The notes: generated by a model not told the origin, from the letters alone. A stretch of 64,000 bases of DNA from Drechmeria coniospora (GCF_001625195.1 NC_054391.1:3283390-3347389), one strand, 5' to 3'; counted from the stretch's first letter, positions 31,507 through 44,384 are shown. Made by a program: numbers and translations.

Positions 31507-31548
31507 GCTCGCGCCTGCTTGCTCGCGCCTGCTTGCTCGCGCCTGCTA
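31507..31548. repeat. 14 bp tandem repeat (GCTCGCGCCTGCTT)
   Basis: Three perfect head-to-tail copies in non-coding GC-rich sequence. Confidence 0.8.
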
Positions 31549-33555
31549 CCGGACGGCTCGACGGGCACAGGAAGAAGGAAGCAACCGACGTGCCGGGTGG
31601 CTGCGCACCGGGGAGGAGGGTCGTCGTACCAAGGTAGGTAGGTGCGAGGCGCGGGACGAGCACTCGCACAGGTACGGAGTGGGAATACGGAGCACAGAGT
31701 GATGCAATTACATGCACACTAGGATGCCCGGGCAGGTGCAAAGGCAAATGCGTCCCCTCTACTCCGTACGGAGCAAGTACGGAGCAAGTACGGAGCAATG
31801 ACGGCATGCTTACGCCTGCGCCTGCGTGATGCCTCGCCATCCGAGCAGGCATTTGCGCCCACGACAATCGGCACGTTCCAGGTGGCCGATAGAATGCACG
31901 CAGGTGGACTGCGTGCTTGCCGGGCACGACATGGACTCCTTGTTACTTGCTCGCCGCAATCATAATACTCGGTGCATCCAAGGGGAAATGGTTCGTACAC
32001 CGGCCCCTACGACTGCTTGCATGCAGCACTTGGCAGGTAGCCAGCTACCTGGGAAACAGTCGGCCGACAAGGATGGATGAAGCAGGCGCACGCCAAAAGG
32101 GAGGACGCGGCAGGCCATCAATAGACGTACCGCAGGTGTGCACGCATGAAGGTGCTTGGAAGCACGGAGCGAGTAATTATTACCTAGTATTATTACCGTA
32201 GGAATACTCACTCCGTACACACTGCCAGCCACGGAGTACACGTGCAGGTTTCCGCGCCTGCTTACAAGTAGGAACACATGGACGATCCATTCAAGGCACC
32301 GCGAGCACGTGCTCCACGCACCTACCGTGGCACGTGCTCGCCACCATGCACATGCCTTCCTTTGCCTGCGGCGCTCGTAAGCACGCACCGATGCCATGCG
32401 AGGGCAGCATCGAGGCGGGAGGTGGGTGACGGTGGCCGGCGGTGCGAAGCGCATGGTGCGCTGGTCAAGAACGAGCAAGCGTGCGCCGGCGGGCGCGATG
32501 GGCGAAACATGGGGAGGGCTCGCGTGGGACGAGGGGGCGCGGACGGAATTCCGTCGGCCTGCTTCCCCGGCCGTGTCGAGGAAGAAAGGATGGGCGCGGG
32601 CGGCGGACGAAGACGAAGAATTATTTACATTGTTCCTTCACCACCGTGGGTGCGTTGGTTCGGAACGTGGTGATGTCTCACCGCGCGTGGCAGTTTGCGC
32701 CACGCGGCTCGGCCATGACTGCTCCACGGAGCCAAGCAACTGTCCGATGGCACGAGGGCGAGATGAACAAGGAGGGCGAGTATTCGTGCCGACGGCTGCA
32801 GAGCATTGTAGTGAGCAGAGGACTTATCTGATCGGTACGCACGCACGTGCTGGCGTGCTACGTAAGTACTGCAGTGCTCACTCCGTGCTTGCTCCAGGAA
32901 TGAGCCCTCGAGCACAAGTACTTATACAGTATTCCTGCGTGTGCACCTACACCTGCTTGGCATATCAGTAATAGTTGCCGCACAGTGAGTGAACCAAGGA
33001 GCGACCTACGCGCAGTATTACTTGCCGTGCATGCTGTAACTTGCCCTTGGCCGCATGTGCACGTACTTGCTAAAAGTACAAGCAAGTGCAAGTACTCCGT
33101 ACTTACTCCGTACTTGGGTGTAAATGCGTGTACATGTATGGGCAATTGTACGTAAGCCAGGAGGTCTTCATTGCCCGTGCTTGCTACTTGTCCATGCGGA
33201 TTGCGCGTGTGCTCATACATGTTCTCGTAGTCCTCCATCTCGTGCAGTGATGCGATATCGAATCGGCGCACCCTTCGAGTTACTGTACTGCTGCTGCATT
33301 GATGCTTGTAGTTGCAGTGTTGTTAATTTCTGGGAATACGGGGTTCAGCTACCCAGTTCTTGCAGTCCAAGGTACAGTACGGAGTAGGTGCATGCATGAC
33401 TGCTGTGATGTACTCCGTACTTGGGCGTACAGTAAAGGAAGTACAATCGCACCAAAGTAAGCACGCCGCCGACCAGTCCTCAGTACAGTACACAAGTTTC
33501 GCATTTGCCGTACTTTAGTACTATAAGCAAAGTCGAGCGGGCAGTCCTAAGGTAC

Positions 33556-33830
33556 AGTACTGTACTTGCAACCATGAAATGATACAGTACTGTACTTACT
33601 TGCAACCATGAAATAATACACTACTGTACTTACTTGCAACCATGAAATAATACACTACTGTACTTACTTGCAACCATGAAATAATACACTACTGTACTTA
33701 CTTGCAACCATGAAATAATACACTACTGTACTTACTTGCAACCATGAAATAATACACTACTGTACTTACTTGCAACCATGAAATAATACCCTACTGTACT
33801 TACTTGCAACCATGAAATAATACACTACTG
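33556..33830. repeat. 34 bp minisatellite, eight copies
   Basis: The unit reads CTACTGTACTTACTTGCAAC then CATGAAATAATACA. Eight units contain CAACCATGAAAT. The first lacks four bases (one ACTT) and has GATACAG in place of AATACAC. Units two to six are essentially identical, and the seventh has ACCC for ACAC. The near identity implies recent expansion. It is not CRISPR-like, because there are no unique spacers. Confidence 0.95.
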
Positions 33831-36800
33831 TACATGTAATACTTCGTGCTCTACGGATACGGAGTACGGAGTACTTACATGCAAGTACTTACTCGTAGTG
33901 CTCCGAACCAATAATAAGTCGACTAATAATCACACGGATACTTACAAGTGCATGAACGGAGCACGTGCTCCGAACGGGGAATGCTGGACTCACTGTAAGT
34001 ACAGTAAGTACAAGTACTACTGCAAGTACTTGAGCAATTACTCGTATCACTCCGTACTACAGTAGGTACTCTGTACAGTACTGTACAGCACGGAGTAAGT
34101 ACGGAGAATTACCTAGTACTTATTATTACTTATCAGCACAATTTAGGGTACTCCGTACTGTAATTACCCCGTAGATACGGGCTGCTCCGCCAGTGGACGC
34201 GGAACACGACCTGTTCATTGGCCAGTCGGCTGGTGCGCAGGCACCAACGGCGGATAGGGACGTTGCGGGTAGTGCACTGGCTGGTTGGCAGTTGCTGGTG
34301 CGCGGGCCGAGCTAGGGCTAGCCTCGAATTAGACAGCACTTGGTTAATAGCACCGACGCGACTCTCAAGGCAGTACTTGTTCCTACGGCAAAGCTTGTCT
34401 CGCACGCCATTGCGCGCAAGGTATTCGTGAGTGTTCCGACCAAGCGCACCTGCATCACATTACGGAGTATGAATACTATTGCTGTAAAAGTACCTGCATG
34501 CAGGTGTGCTGCGTGATTACATGGTCGTGCAATATGCACCCGCCATGTCTTGAAAGTGAACGGCACGGGATGCAGAGCACGACATGGGACTACCAATGCA
34601 AGCAAGAAAGTACAGTACAATTAGGTACTGTCCGCTTGAAATAGGTGCAAGTAAGTAAGTACAGATATGGAGTAATCACATACAACAACAAGTCCACCTC
34701 ACTTCAGTACTTGTTTGTAATTACTCCGCACTTGCTGCTCTTGCAAGTGCAAGTAAGTAGAAGCATTTCTCCATCCACCCGTAATACGTGTGCAACTAGT
34801 TGTACGCGAGTAATACTCCTCCGTACATGGATTCACCATACGTGTGCTTGTTCCTTGTGTACTTGCAGCAAGTACTGTACATGCAAGTACTTGCACCCAA
34901 GTACCAACTTTGAGGCGAGACGAGTGAGCGTGCACAACGAATGCAGTAAGAAAGTACGGAGTACTTACTTGTGCTGTAGGTGCAAGTACATACAGTACGT
35001 ACCTGGCACAGTACTGTACATGCAACAATAATAAGTAATACACGTGCTGCAACAGGACATGCTGCGATATTAGCGCAAGCCGCGTATGAGGCCGCAAGCA
35101 CTTGGTCCGTCTTGCCATGCCCAACTCCCGCAACCGAGGAGCAGGCCATGCCCAAGCCAATACTTGGTACCTCGTATTCGCAGCTCGCCATGTGCAAGTG
35201 CGTACTTAGTCTCTGTCTGCATGGAGTACGGAGTAATTACTGCCGTGAATATGCTTACATGCAAGTAACCACAGCAAGCAAGTAAGTACTGTGCAGTGCA
35301 GCACTAATGTACCCGCACGGCACAGGTAAAGTACTACTTACCTACTAGGTAGGAGCCTAGTAGGCCCCTAGCAGTAGTCGATGCCTAGTACTAGGTAATT
35401 AGTACTAGGCCACCGCCGTACGGTACACCTTCCGCGCCTGTGCCTGCCTACCTAGATACTTGGTAGCTGTACTTGAGCGGTGGGTGCTGATTACTAGGCA
35501 TTACCTGCTGTTATGTTATAGCGCCCAAGTTAGTACCTACCTCTAGCACGGCTAGGCTTGGCGACTAGTACGATCGACATGCTCGGTAAGTAAGTACAAC
35601 CAGTAATTACGGAGCCCACACATGTACTTATATAAGTATAGTACCAAACTTGGTCGATGTACCAAGTACTTTCCATCGCGAGGGCACTTGCTTTCCCTTC
35701 AAGCCTCTGGGCCATAAACACCCAAGTATGCGCCGTAACAACGATGCGCTGCCAGAAACCGCCAAGTCTCGAGGCAGAGTCGACGTCGCCTTGGTCCACC
35801 GGCCGGCCGCCCTCGGTCTTCATTTTTCCTTGCCTGGTCGAGCGCCCGTTTTGGGCAGACCCTGCGCTGCCTACTTTCCAACACCCTGCCATTGCTGAGC
35901 GAAGGGCAGGAATCCAGACGCGAGCGACCTTGAGCGACAGACGGGACGGCACGGAGCCTAACCTGCCTAGCCTCGAGCAGGTTGGCCACGCTGCCGCCCG
36001 TCGCCGCCGCCGCTGCTGCTGCCGCGTTCCTCGTCCCCTGCTGGCCCTTTCGTCTCCAAGTACAGTACTGTAGGTAATTACTTACTGTACCACCTCCACC
36101 TCCACCCGCTCATTCGGCGGCCTCCCAACTCCACCTCGTCCTTGGGGCCCCCCATCCCCCCCTCTCCACCCAAGTGCTGTACTTAAGTACCTAGTACTTA
36201 CTTACAGCACAGCAAATACAGTACTGTACAGTAAGTACTTGGGTGTACTTGTACTCTAGCTGGTGGTGAGGTGTACGGAGTGCTCGGGGAATTATTACTC
36301 GCCAAAGCACAACCAAGTACGCCAAGTTGCTTGTACCAGTCACTAGTAGGTACTTTCTTACCTAGTAGTTGGTTCTTAGTTGGGCAAGTAATTCCAAGTA
36401 CAGAGTACGAGTACTGCATGTACTTATATGTACTCCATACTATCAACTCAACTTACCCCATCGTCCATCGATCCCAGCACCTGCACTCGCCCACGCAAGC
36501 AAGTACTTGTACATGTACTTGTGCTGTACGGAGTACTACTCGTGCAACTGTGGTACGGTGGCACTCCGTCCATGTACTTACTTGTACTCCATAGCAGGTA
36601 TCAATGTACCAGGTATCAATGTAAGTAAGTACTAAGTAGTTCCAAGTATTACGGAGTACGTGGTAATACGAGAGTACATGTACATGTACTCCGTACTGTG
36701 CTCCGTAATCCTCGTACTTGGACCTCGTTCTCGTGCTCCTCTGTGGACTGGTGGGCTGCAAGCACTGCAAGTACAGTACAACTACTCCGTACAACTACAG

Positions 36801-37205
36801 TAGTTGTGCGGAGTGCACCCCAGAAAGTAAGTACTGTACTTCTTCCACTGCTCCTCTCTCGACCCAGCGCAGAGATACTTGCTCGCAGGCACGAATTGCT
36901 CGCTCGCGGTTCGCCTCCCCCGACCCACCCGGCAAGTTCCATTCACCCTCTTTCTTCGAGGACCAAAACTCCCGGCTTGCGTGCAGAAAGGTTGGCTCCC
37001 ACTGCCAATTGCTTCCACCCATCGCGACCCGACCGACCACCGACGAGGTGAACGAGCTCGCGAGCCCCTGCCCGTCCCGTTGGTCGAGCGACGCGCGACG
37101 GCGAATCCTTCCCGTCGCCCATGCCGGAAGTCGGACGGCCCGTCCATCGTCGAAGCATCGCCCAGCCCCGGCCTCTGCCCGTCCCGCCCTCGTAGAGGAG
37201 GCGCC

Positions 37206-37241
<36 letters not shown>

Positions 37242-37462
37242 CAAGCGAGGCAGCGCCGTCTGCCGCTGCGTTTCGACGCTCCGTCCGCCGGGGAGTTGAT
37301 CCCCTCGGCCGCGCGACGGCCGCGCCAGCCGCCTCGGACCGCCGCTCGCCGGCTTCGACGGACCGACGTCCCCCCCCGAGCCTCACGACGACAACGACGA
37401 CCGCTCCGAAGCCCGATAGCGGCGCCCCGGAAGGACCCCTTCCTCGCCTCGCCTCCCGCGCC

Positions 37463-39694
37463 ATGTCGGGCGCCGACGTGGCCGCCGCCCAGGGTGGCGG
37501 CAACAACGCGAGCGAATTCGTGAGTCGACGACGATGCGAGGCCCCCCTTCCGCAAGCCGCCGCTAAGAACAGGCCGTTTCGCAGGTTCGCAAGCTCTTTC
37601 GGTACTTGCCCTCGCCGCCCCGCCGGATGGATCAATGCGTCCATGGACCGTCGACGGATGGATGGGTGCATGCATTCATGGCCAGGCACCGCGCGCTGAC
37701 ATGGCCCTAGCATGCTCGAGGATCCCTCCCACCAGGACGTCGCGCGATGGGGCAAGGACGGCGACACCTTTGTCGTCGTCGAGGTGAGCAAGCGCGCCGC
37801 CGCCGCCCCCGGCTCGCCTCCGACGGGAAGCTGACGACGAGGCGAGGGTGAAAAATTCACGAGATCGATACTCCCCAAGCACTTCAAGCACAGCAACATG
37901 TCCAGCTTCATCCGGCAGCTCAACAAGTACGACTTCCATAAGGTGAAGCCGTCGAGCGACGGCGACTCGTCCAACCCCAACGGAAATGTGAGGCTCCCCC
38001 CCCCCCCCGGCTCCGCGTCCCGCGCCCGTCGGCCCGATCCGCGAACTAACGGCCGTCTCGAGATTCTCGAATTCAAACACCCCTACTTCCGGGCCGACAG
38101 CAAGGACGGGCTCGACAACATCCGGCGCAAGGCTCCGGCGCCGAGGAAGCAGCCGGCGACCGAGGACTTCACCACGAGCCAGCACGTCAGCGTCATCTCG
38201 GAGCAGCTGACGGCGACGCAGCAGCAGGTCCAGCAGCTGCAGGAGCTGTTCGCCGACGTCTCGCAGACCAACCGGCTGCTCGTCAACGAGGTGCTGACGC
38301 TGCAGAAGATGCTCAACGCCCAGAAGCAGAGCCAGTACGAGATGCTCAACTACCTGACGCCCTACAACGACGGCCGGAACCGAGGGCTCATGAACCAGCC
38401 CATGAGCGCCGCCGGCTGCCCGGCGGGCGACGTCGACGACGCCGTGCCCGAGCTGCGCCGCGCGCGCGAGCTGCTGTCGAGCGTCACGACCGACACCGTC
38501 GCCGACCGGGAGCTCGAGCGCCTGCAGGGCATGTACGGGTCCCCGACCGAGTCGGCCGCCATGATCACGCCCGTCTCGATGCCGCTCATGCACGATCCCA
38601 TGAACGACCTGAGCCGCTACCCCGTCTACCCCGTCGGGCAAACCGTCGGCATCGACCCCTTCTCGTCGGACCACATCCACAAGATCCCCTACGCCATGCC
38701 CAACGAGGGCGCGTCCCTGGGCGTGACGGAGGCGCCCGCCTCGTCGGTGCCGGCGCCGGCGTCGACGTCGTCGGCGCCGTCGACGCCGCTCGACAAGTCG
38801 ACGTCCCTGTGGGGCCCCAAGAAGCCGCACGTCTTCCTCGTCGAGGACGACCCGACCTGCGCCAAGATCGGCATCAAGTTCCTCAAGTCCATGGGCTGTG
38901 ACGTCGAGCATGCGGTGAGTCGGACTCGCCCGGCCCGATGCCTCATTCCGCCATCCCTCCCTCCTCTGCCGCGGGAGTTGCGTCCGAGACGATTAGAGGG
39001 CAAGGTCTTCTGACGTCGTTGAGCAGAAAAACGGGGCCGACGCCTACACGAGGGTCAGCAGCGTCGGCCGGGAGCACTTCGACATGATGTTCATGGACAT
39101 CATCATGCCCCGGCTGGACGGCGTGTCGGCCACCATGTACATCCGACAGCACTGCCCGTCGACGCCCATCATCGCCATGACGTCCAACATCCGGCCCGAC
39201 GAGGTCAACAGCTATTTTGAACACGGTAGGTGCCGCGCCGCACCGTTCGGACGGGCCCTTGCCGCGGCTGACCATGACGGCCGACCGCAGGGATGAACGG
39301 GGTGCTGGCGAAGCCCTTCACCAAGGAGGGGATGCTCAAGGCCATCAAGACGCACATGGCCCACCTGCTGAAGGCGCAGCCGGCGGCCCAGCACGACGGC
39401 GACGGCGCCGGGTACATGATGGGCAGCGTGCCCTTCATGAGCGGCAACCCCATCAAGTTCGAGGCCTCGACGACGCCCCCGGCCGCCTCCGGCTCCGCCT
39501 GGTCCCCGGGACACCTGGCGCAGAGCGGCACCGACCAGTGGGGCGGCGGCTTCATGAACGGGACCAACCAGTACGCCATGGGCCGCCACGGCTACGCGGC
39601 CGCCATGGACTCGACCTCGGGCCGGCTGTCGGACAACGACAGCCCCCCCGAGAAGCGGCAGCGGGTCAACGCGCCGCAGGGCAACTACGGCTGA
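37463..39694 (+). CDS. SKN7: Skn7-like HSF-type transcription factor / response regulator
   Basis: Nuclear two-component response regulator for osmotic and oxidative stress. Seven exons: 37463-37519, 37585-37601, 37711-37783, 37847-37987, 38063-38914, 39027-39225 and 39291-39694. All six introns are in phase, giving 580 aa. Exon 2 is only 17 nt. The HSF-type DNA-binding domain spans about residues 18-110 (VRKLFRMLEDPSH, FTRSILPKHFKHSNMSSFIR, QLNKYDFHKVK, ILEFKHPYF). A coiled coil with a Gln-rich heptad segment (QLTATQQQVQQLQELFADVS) follows at about 150-200. The receiver domain (about 350-470) starts PHVFLVEDDPTCAKIG, has the phospho-acceptor Asp404 in MFMDIIMPRLDG and the conserved Lys in NGVLAKPFTKEGM. 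The Ser/Thr/Gly-rich C-terminal tail is ordinary for the family. Confidence 0.95.
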
Positions 39695-40611
39695 GGCCGG
39701 CCGTCGCCCGGAGCCCATGTCCCAGTCGGTCCATCGTCGTCGTCGTCGCCGCCGCCGGGGGGAGGCTCGTCGGCGAAGGCACCGCGTCCCTCGGGGCGGC
39801 GAGGGAGGCTCGGGCGGCGAGGGATGTGAGGGAAGCGAGGGAGACGGGCCGCGATGCCGTCGGGCGGCTTGGGGGACGTTTCGCTCGGAAATCGAGCATC
39901 GACACCTCGGTCTCGGGGGCGGGCCTCCTGCGTGGGAGTTGCGCGGCACGTCTCGGGCGTCACGTCCTCCCCTCTTGGCGACGGTCGGCGTCGGATGGCA
40001 TGGCCTGGAGGAGAGGCCAGGGATCAAGCGGGGAGGAGGAGGGGCTCGGGGCCCCGGGCCCGGGCTGCGACGGAGCGAAGCCTTGGGCCGTGACCGTCAC
40101 GGCGCCGCGGCGATTCCGACGAGGGAGGCGAGCGTCGGTGACGTTGGGACGAGGTCGATCCGCATGCGGGGGAGGGCGGCCGAGAGAGGACTTATACGAG
40201 TGTGCCCTGCCGACGGATGCGAGCCTCGTTGACGTGGCGCGGCTTCTCGGCCGGATCCCAGCACCCGGGCTGAGAGTCCATGGCGGTCTCGACCGGGTCG
40301 CGGGCGGGGTTCCCTTCGGAGCTTCGGCGAACCGAGGGAATCGAGGGTGTCAATGAGGCAATGATGGGCACCGAGGGAGACAAGAGCCGGGCTCGGGCGG
40401 TCCGGGCGGCAGGGACGTCGACGGTGACCGGATGCATGGGGTGCATGGGATGCATGGGGCAGCCGAGCGGTTCTGGTGGCTTGTGCGGGCACGGACAGAT
40501 CAACGTCGAAGCCGCATTCGCACGAAGCAGAGAGCCGAGGCCGAGGGGCATGTACACGAATGAATAAGCAGACGGATGAAAGGAACATATAAGCCGATCC
40601 ATGATGGGGGC

Positions 40612-40643
40612 TGACCGACCGACCGACCGACCGACCGACCGAC
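40612..40643. repeat. (CCGA)n microsatellite
   Basis: About seven tandem CCGA tetranucleotides in non-coding sequence. Confidence 0.9.
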
Positions 40644-42068
40644 TGCCTGACGGAATGAAATGACTGACGCGTTGGCCGCCGGGGCCGGACTGTGCGGCGG
40701 AAGCCTGCTGCCTGCTGCCTGTTGCCTGTTAGTTACACGACAGCCCGACATGATCGGTTACATGCCATCATGAGGGTGCTTGTTGGGGCACCTGCAATGT
40801 GCGAATGGATAACGGCTTGTGTGCGGAAGACGCAGATGCAATGCAGCACACGCAAGTCGATGCCTTCGGCGGTGGAAGTACTCGCCCAAGCCCGTGCCAG
40901 CATGCAACTAAAGAGCGCACATGCCTTTAGGGAGTAAGGGGGAGGGAGCGCTTCGTACATGTAATTAATAAGTGCTCGTACACATTCATGCATGGGTGCG
41001 TGCGTCGCACCTGCGTGTTTGTGCGAGTGCGTCCCTGTGCGCGCGCCCCGTGCTTGGCACTTGCTTCGAGACCTCATCCGAGGTAGGTGCAACGGCACTT
41101 GCACCCGCCATATCCGCCGTTGCGAGGGAAGGAAGTGACAGACCCTCGGCGCTGTTGCCGGAATCTCCGTGTCGATCCATGTACATGTACATACTTGTAC
41201 TGCATGACCATTACTTGCTACTTATACTTGCGGTGCATCATCCTCCATCGGCCACCGACCACCACACCCGCCCGCGTACCTGTACCTCTCTGCTTGGAGC
41301 CACCTTCCGCGGAGCGCAGTGGCAGGCGCGGGCGATGCCGGTGGCACGATTTCCTCACAATCTTCTCGATCGTAGGGTAGGAAGCACCCTGGTTACGGCG
41401 GCGAGAGCCTTGACCGTACTTGCAGGTGCCCACCAACCACGTCTGGGGAAGGCGCGCATCCTAGCACTCATGGGCATCCGTCACGCAACCCAACTGTCAC
41501 GCAATGCAATGTTCGTGCTCGTGCGGATCATCCACGCAGCCAGGGCGCCCATGCTCCGACCCGGCAACCCCTCGTCCTCGCCCGAAGCACTCGCATGTCG
41601 GATCGGACATGTCCCGTCGCCATTGAAATAGCCTCCCACGGAGCACCGCATGATGGGCGCTGGTCGGCACTTTCATGATTGACACGCCAACATGGTGTGA
41701 GAATCAGCGACAGCACGCACATGTCCTCGACCATACCGGCTGTGTGGATGGAAGAGCCGTGCGGCGCACGATGGGGCATTGACCGATCAAGGTGCGTACC
41801 GAGTACCTAGTGCGCAGCGCCGAGGAGGCTGGCAGCAGGTGTTCAGCGATTGTTTACGAGGATTACTACTCGCAGCTCATGATGACGCGTAAGTGTCCTC
41901 GTTCGACCCGACCCCTGCTTGACTCTGTGGACACTTGATATCAATATCAGTACGGAGTACTCCGTACTGAGCACTCGGTAATTACTTGGAGGTACAGTAA
42001 GTACGGAGTACGGAGCACATGTGTACTTAAGTACTCCTTGCTACTGCGCATTTGCTTGCAATAATTAG

Positions 42069-42108
42069 TGTACAAGTGTACAAGTGTACAAGTGTACAAG
42101 TGTACAAG
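42069..42108. repeat. 8 bp tandem repeat TGTACAAG
   Basis: Five perfect TGTACAAG units. Each contains the palindrome TGTACA, so the tract can fold on either strand. Confidence 0.85.
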
Positions 42109-42275
42109 TACTCACCTCACTGTATTTACTGCCCTTGTGGTGCGGAGTCCAGCAGCACAGTAATGATTGCCCATACTCAATTACTCCGTACAGTACGAGA
42201 ACTTGTACTCCGTACCACTTGCTGGTGCGCAAGCAATGGCCCGTTCACGTGCCCACGCACTGCGACGGCCCATCA

Positions 42276-42298
42276 ACGCGTCCGCTAGCCTGACGCGT
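42276..42298. promoter_or_regulatory. Paired MCB (ACGCGT) boxes upstream of PRI1
   Basis: ACGCGT occurs at 42276-42281 and 42293-42298, 160-185 bp before the PRI1 start. ACGCGT is the binding site of the MBF (Mbp1-Swi6) complex that drives G1/S genes, including DNA primase, in other ascomycetes. Binding here is inferred. A single 6-mer is not rare in 64 kb, but two within 23 bp at this gene are suggestive. Confidence 0.55.
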
Positions 42299-42458
42299 CT
42301 CACAAACCGACGACAGGTTCATGCCACAAAATTGGGTGCATTCTCAACGCACACGCACTCGCCCTCGCACTCACAACCGCGGCCCGGACGGACGGAGCAT
42401 TGCGATCCGGCCATAGACTGCAAAGACGGCGGCTCGAGAACGAGAGCACGCGACCGCC

Positions 42459-44207
42459 ATGCCGCATGCCATGACCGAGGCCAGCGCCCACGATGCCGTC
42501 GTCAAGAACGAGCCCGTCGATGACCAGGCCGCCATCCCGAGCCAGGTCGACGCCGACTCGGTGAAGAAGGAGGTTCAGCTGGATGAGCTGTTTGCCGACG
42601 ATGACTCGGATGGCGAGTTTCCCAGTTCGGCGCCTGTCAAAGAGCCGACGTCGAGTTCGCCGCCGAGGCCACAATCGCCCGTGTATGTCCACCCCCCCCC
42701 CCTCCTCACCTCGGAATCCCGTGACGGACGGACCGAACTGACTGGCACGGCCGCCGCCGCAGCGACATGACGGCCGTCAAGGCCTCGGACCCCGAAGTCA
42801 TGCGCAGCTTCTACCAGCGCCTCTTCCCCTGGCGACACCTCTTCCAGTGGCTCAATCACAGCCCGACGCCGACCAACGACTTTGCCAACCGAGAGTTCGC
42901 CTTCACCCTCCAGAACGATGCCTACCTGCGATACCAATCCTTCGCCACCGCCGACCTGTGCGTGCCGGGCGACGATCCCGCCCCCTCCCCGCCCCCGCCC
43001 CCGCCCGGGCCGCCGCCGACCTGCTGACGCTCGCCAAGCCTCCGCAAGGACGTCCTCCGCCTCATGCCCTCGCGCTTCGAGATCGGCCCCGTCTACACCA
43101 CCAACCCCCGCGACCGCAAAACCCTCCGCGGCTCGTCCGCCTTCAAGCCCCTCGCCAAGGAGCTCTGCTTCGACATCGACTTGACAGACTACGACGACAT
43201 CCGCACCTGCTGCGACAAGGCCAACATCTGCCGCAAGTGCTGGACCTTCATGACCATGGCCATCAAGGTCGTCGACGTCGCCCTGCGCCAAGACTTTGGT
43301 TTCAAGCACATCATCTGGGTCTACTCGGGCCGGAGAGGAGCCCACGCCTGGGTGTGCGACGGCAAGGTTCGCGGCATGGATGACCAGAAGAGGAGGGCGA
43401 TCGCGGGCTACCTCGAGGTCATCAAGGGCGGTGCCCAGAGCGGCAAGAAGGTCAACGTGTGGCGGCCGCTTCACCCCCATATCCAGTATGCCCCTCGCTC
43501 TGCCGTGGCAAGACGGAGATGATGACGACGACGATGACGACGACGAGGAGACGGCTGACGAGACGACCTGCAGCCGAAGCCTGGACATTCTCCGGAGCCA
43601 CTTCCAAGACGACGTCCTCGCGACGCAGAACCCCTGGGCCTCGGACGAGCAGGCCGAGAGGCTGCTCCAGCTCCTCCCGGACAAGACGCTCAACGATTCC
43701 CTCCGCCGCAAGTGGAGCTCGTCGCCGGGCCGGCCTTCGACCTCGAAGTGGGCCGACATCGACGCCGTCGCCAAGACGGGCGCGAGCAAGAACCTCGACG
43801 CGAAAGCGCTGCTTGAGGCCAAGCAGGATATCGTCCTCGAGTACACGTACCCGCGTCTCGACATCGAAGTCAGCAAGAAGCTGAACCATTTGCTCAAGAG
43901 TCCCTTCGTCGTCCACCCGGGCACAGGCCGCGTCTGCGTCCCCATCGACACGAGGCAACTCGAGTCCTTTGACCCGCTCGGCGTGCCGACCGTGCAGAGC
44001 CTCCTGGCCGAGATTGATGCCTGGAAGGCCGAGACCGAGGCCGAGGCTGAGCCTGAGGATGCCAAAGGCAAGCCGCTGTCGGACTGGGAGAAGACGAGCC
44101 TGAGGCCGTACGTTGACTACTTCCGCTCCTTCGTCGCCGCCCTCATGAAGGATGAGGGACACGGCCGAGTCAAGAGGGAGCGTGACGAAGACGCCATGGA
44201 GTTTTGA
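42459..44207 (+). CDS. PRI1: DNA primase small (catalytic) subunit
   Basis: Synthesises RNA primers as part of the DNA polymerase alpha-primase complex in the nucleus. Four exons, 42459-42682, 42763-42957, 43039-43485 and 43574-44207, give 499 aa with all junctions in phase. The N-terminal 80 residues are an acidic variable leader (KKEVQLDELFADDDSDGEF). The core begins SDPEVMRSFYQRLFPWRHLF. The metal-binding catalytic pair is in ELCFDIDLTDYDD (Asp185 and Asp187). A zinc-binding cluster, TCCDKANICRKCW, follows, then the conserved SGRRGAHAWVCD substrate-binding block. A second in-frame ATG is at 42471. The first intron begins GTATGTCCA and then has 11 C. The gene converges with TRM10. Confidence 0.95.
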
Positions 44208-44384
44208 GCCACCTGGCGTTTGGGCGAAACCCTCGTGGGAAAGGGGCGGGGGATGTGACGAGGCAAGGGGTTCGCTCTCCACAACAGGACGAGCAAGAGC
44301 AAACGGCTAGGTCTTGGGGGGGCAGGGGGGGGGGGGGCTTGCTTGCGCTGTCTCATCTGATTCTGATCCGGCACAGGATGCCCG
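44208..44384. other. Short convergent spacer PRI1/TRM10
   Basis: 177 bp, including G runs (about 44317-44338). It must contain both 3' UTRs, which may overlap. Confidence 0.6.

Larger units (their letters stand above)
29446..37462. other. Eight-kilobase gene desert rich in TA-bounded motifs
   Basis: No ORF here shows a domain, signal peptide with conserved style, or plausible splicing. Two GC-rich islands (30.6-31.7 and 32.3-32.8 kb) contain chance open frames on both strands. The remainder, above all 32.85-36.85 kb, is saturated with TACGGAGTA/TACTCCGTA, TACAGTA/TACTGTA and AAGTACTTGCA words. Tandem repeats at 31507-31548 and 33556-33830 are listed separately. The last 500 bases form the promoter and leader of SKN7. 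Confidence 0.5.
39695..42275. other. Intergenic region between SKN7 and PRI1
   Basis: About 2.6 kb without a supported gene. The first 900 bases are GC-rich and may hold the SKN7 3' UTR. A (CCGA)n run lies at 40612-40643, and repeated GGATGCATGGGGTGCATGGG words lie near 40430-40460. The 41.94-42.2 kb part is rich in TACGGAGTAC words and includes an 8 bp palindromic tandem repeat (42069-42108). Confidence 0.5.

Noticed and set aside
33556..33830. CRISPR-like array
   Set aside because: The units are contiguous 34 bp direct repeats with no unique spacers, and the host is a eukaryote.
36782..37675. Minus-strand frames of about 300-380 aa before and over the SKN7 start
   Set aside because: They are antisense to the SKN7 leader and first exons and show only Arg/Ala/Gly-rich low complexity.
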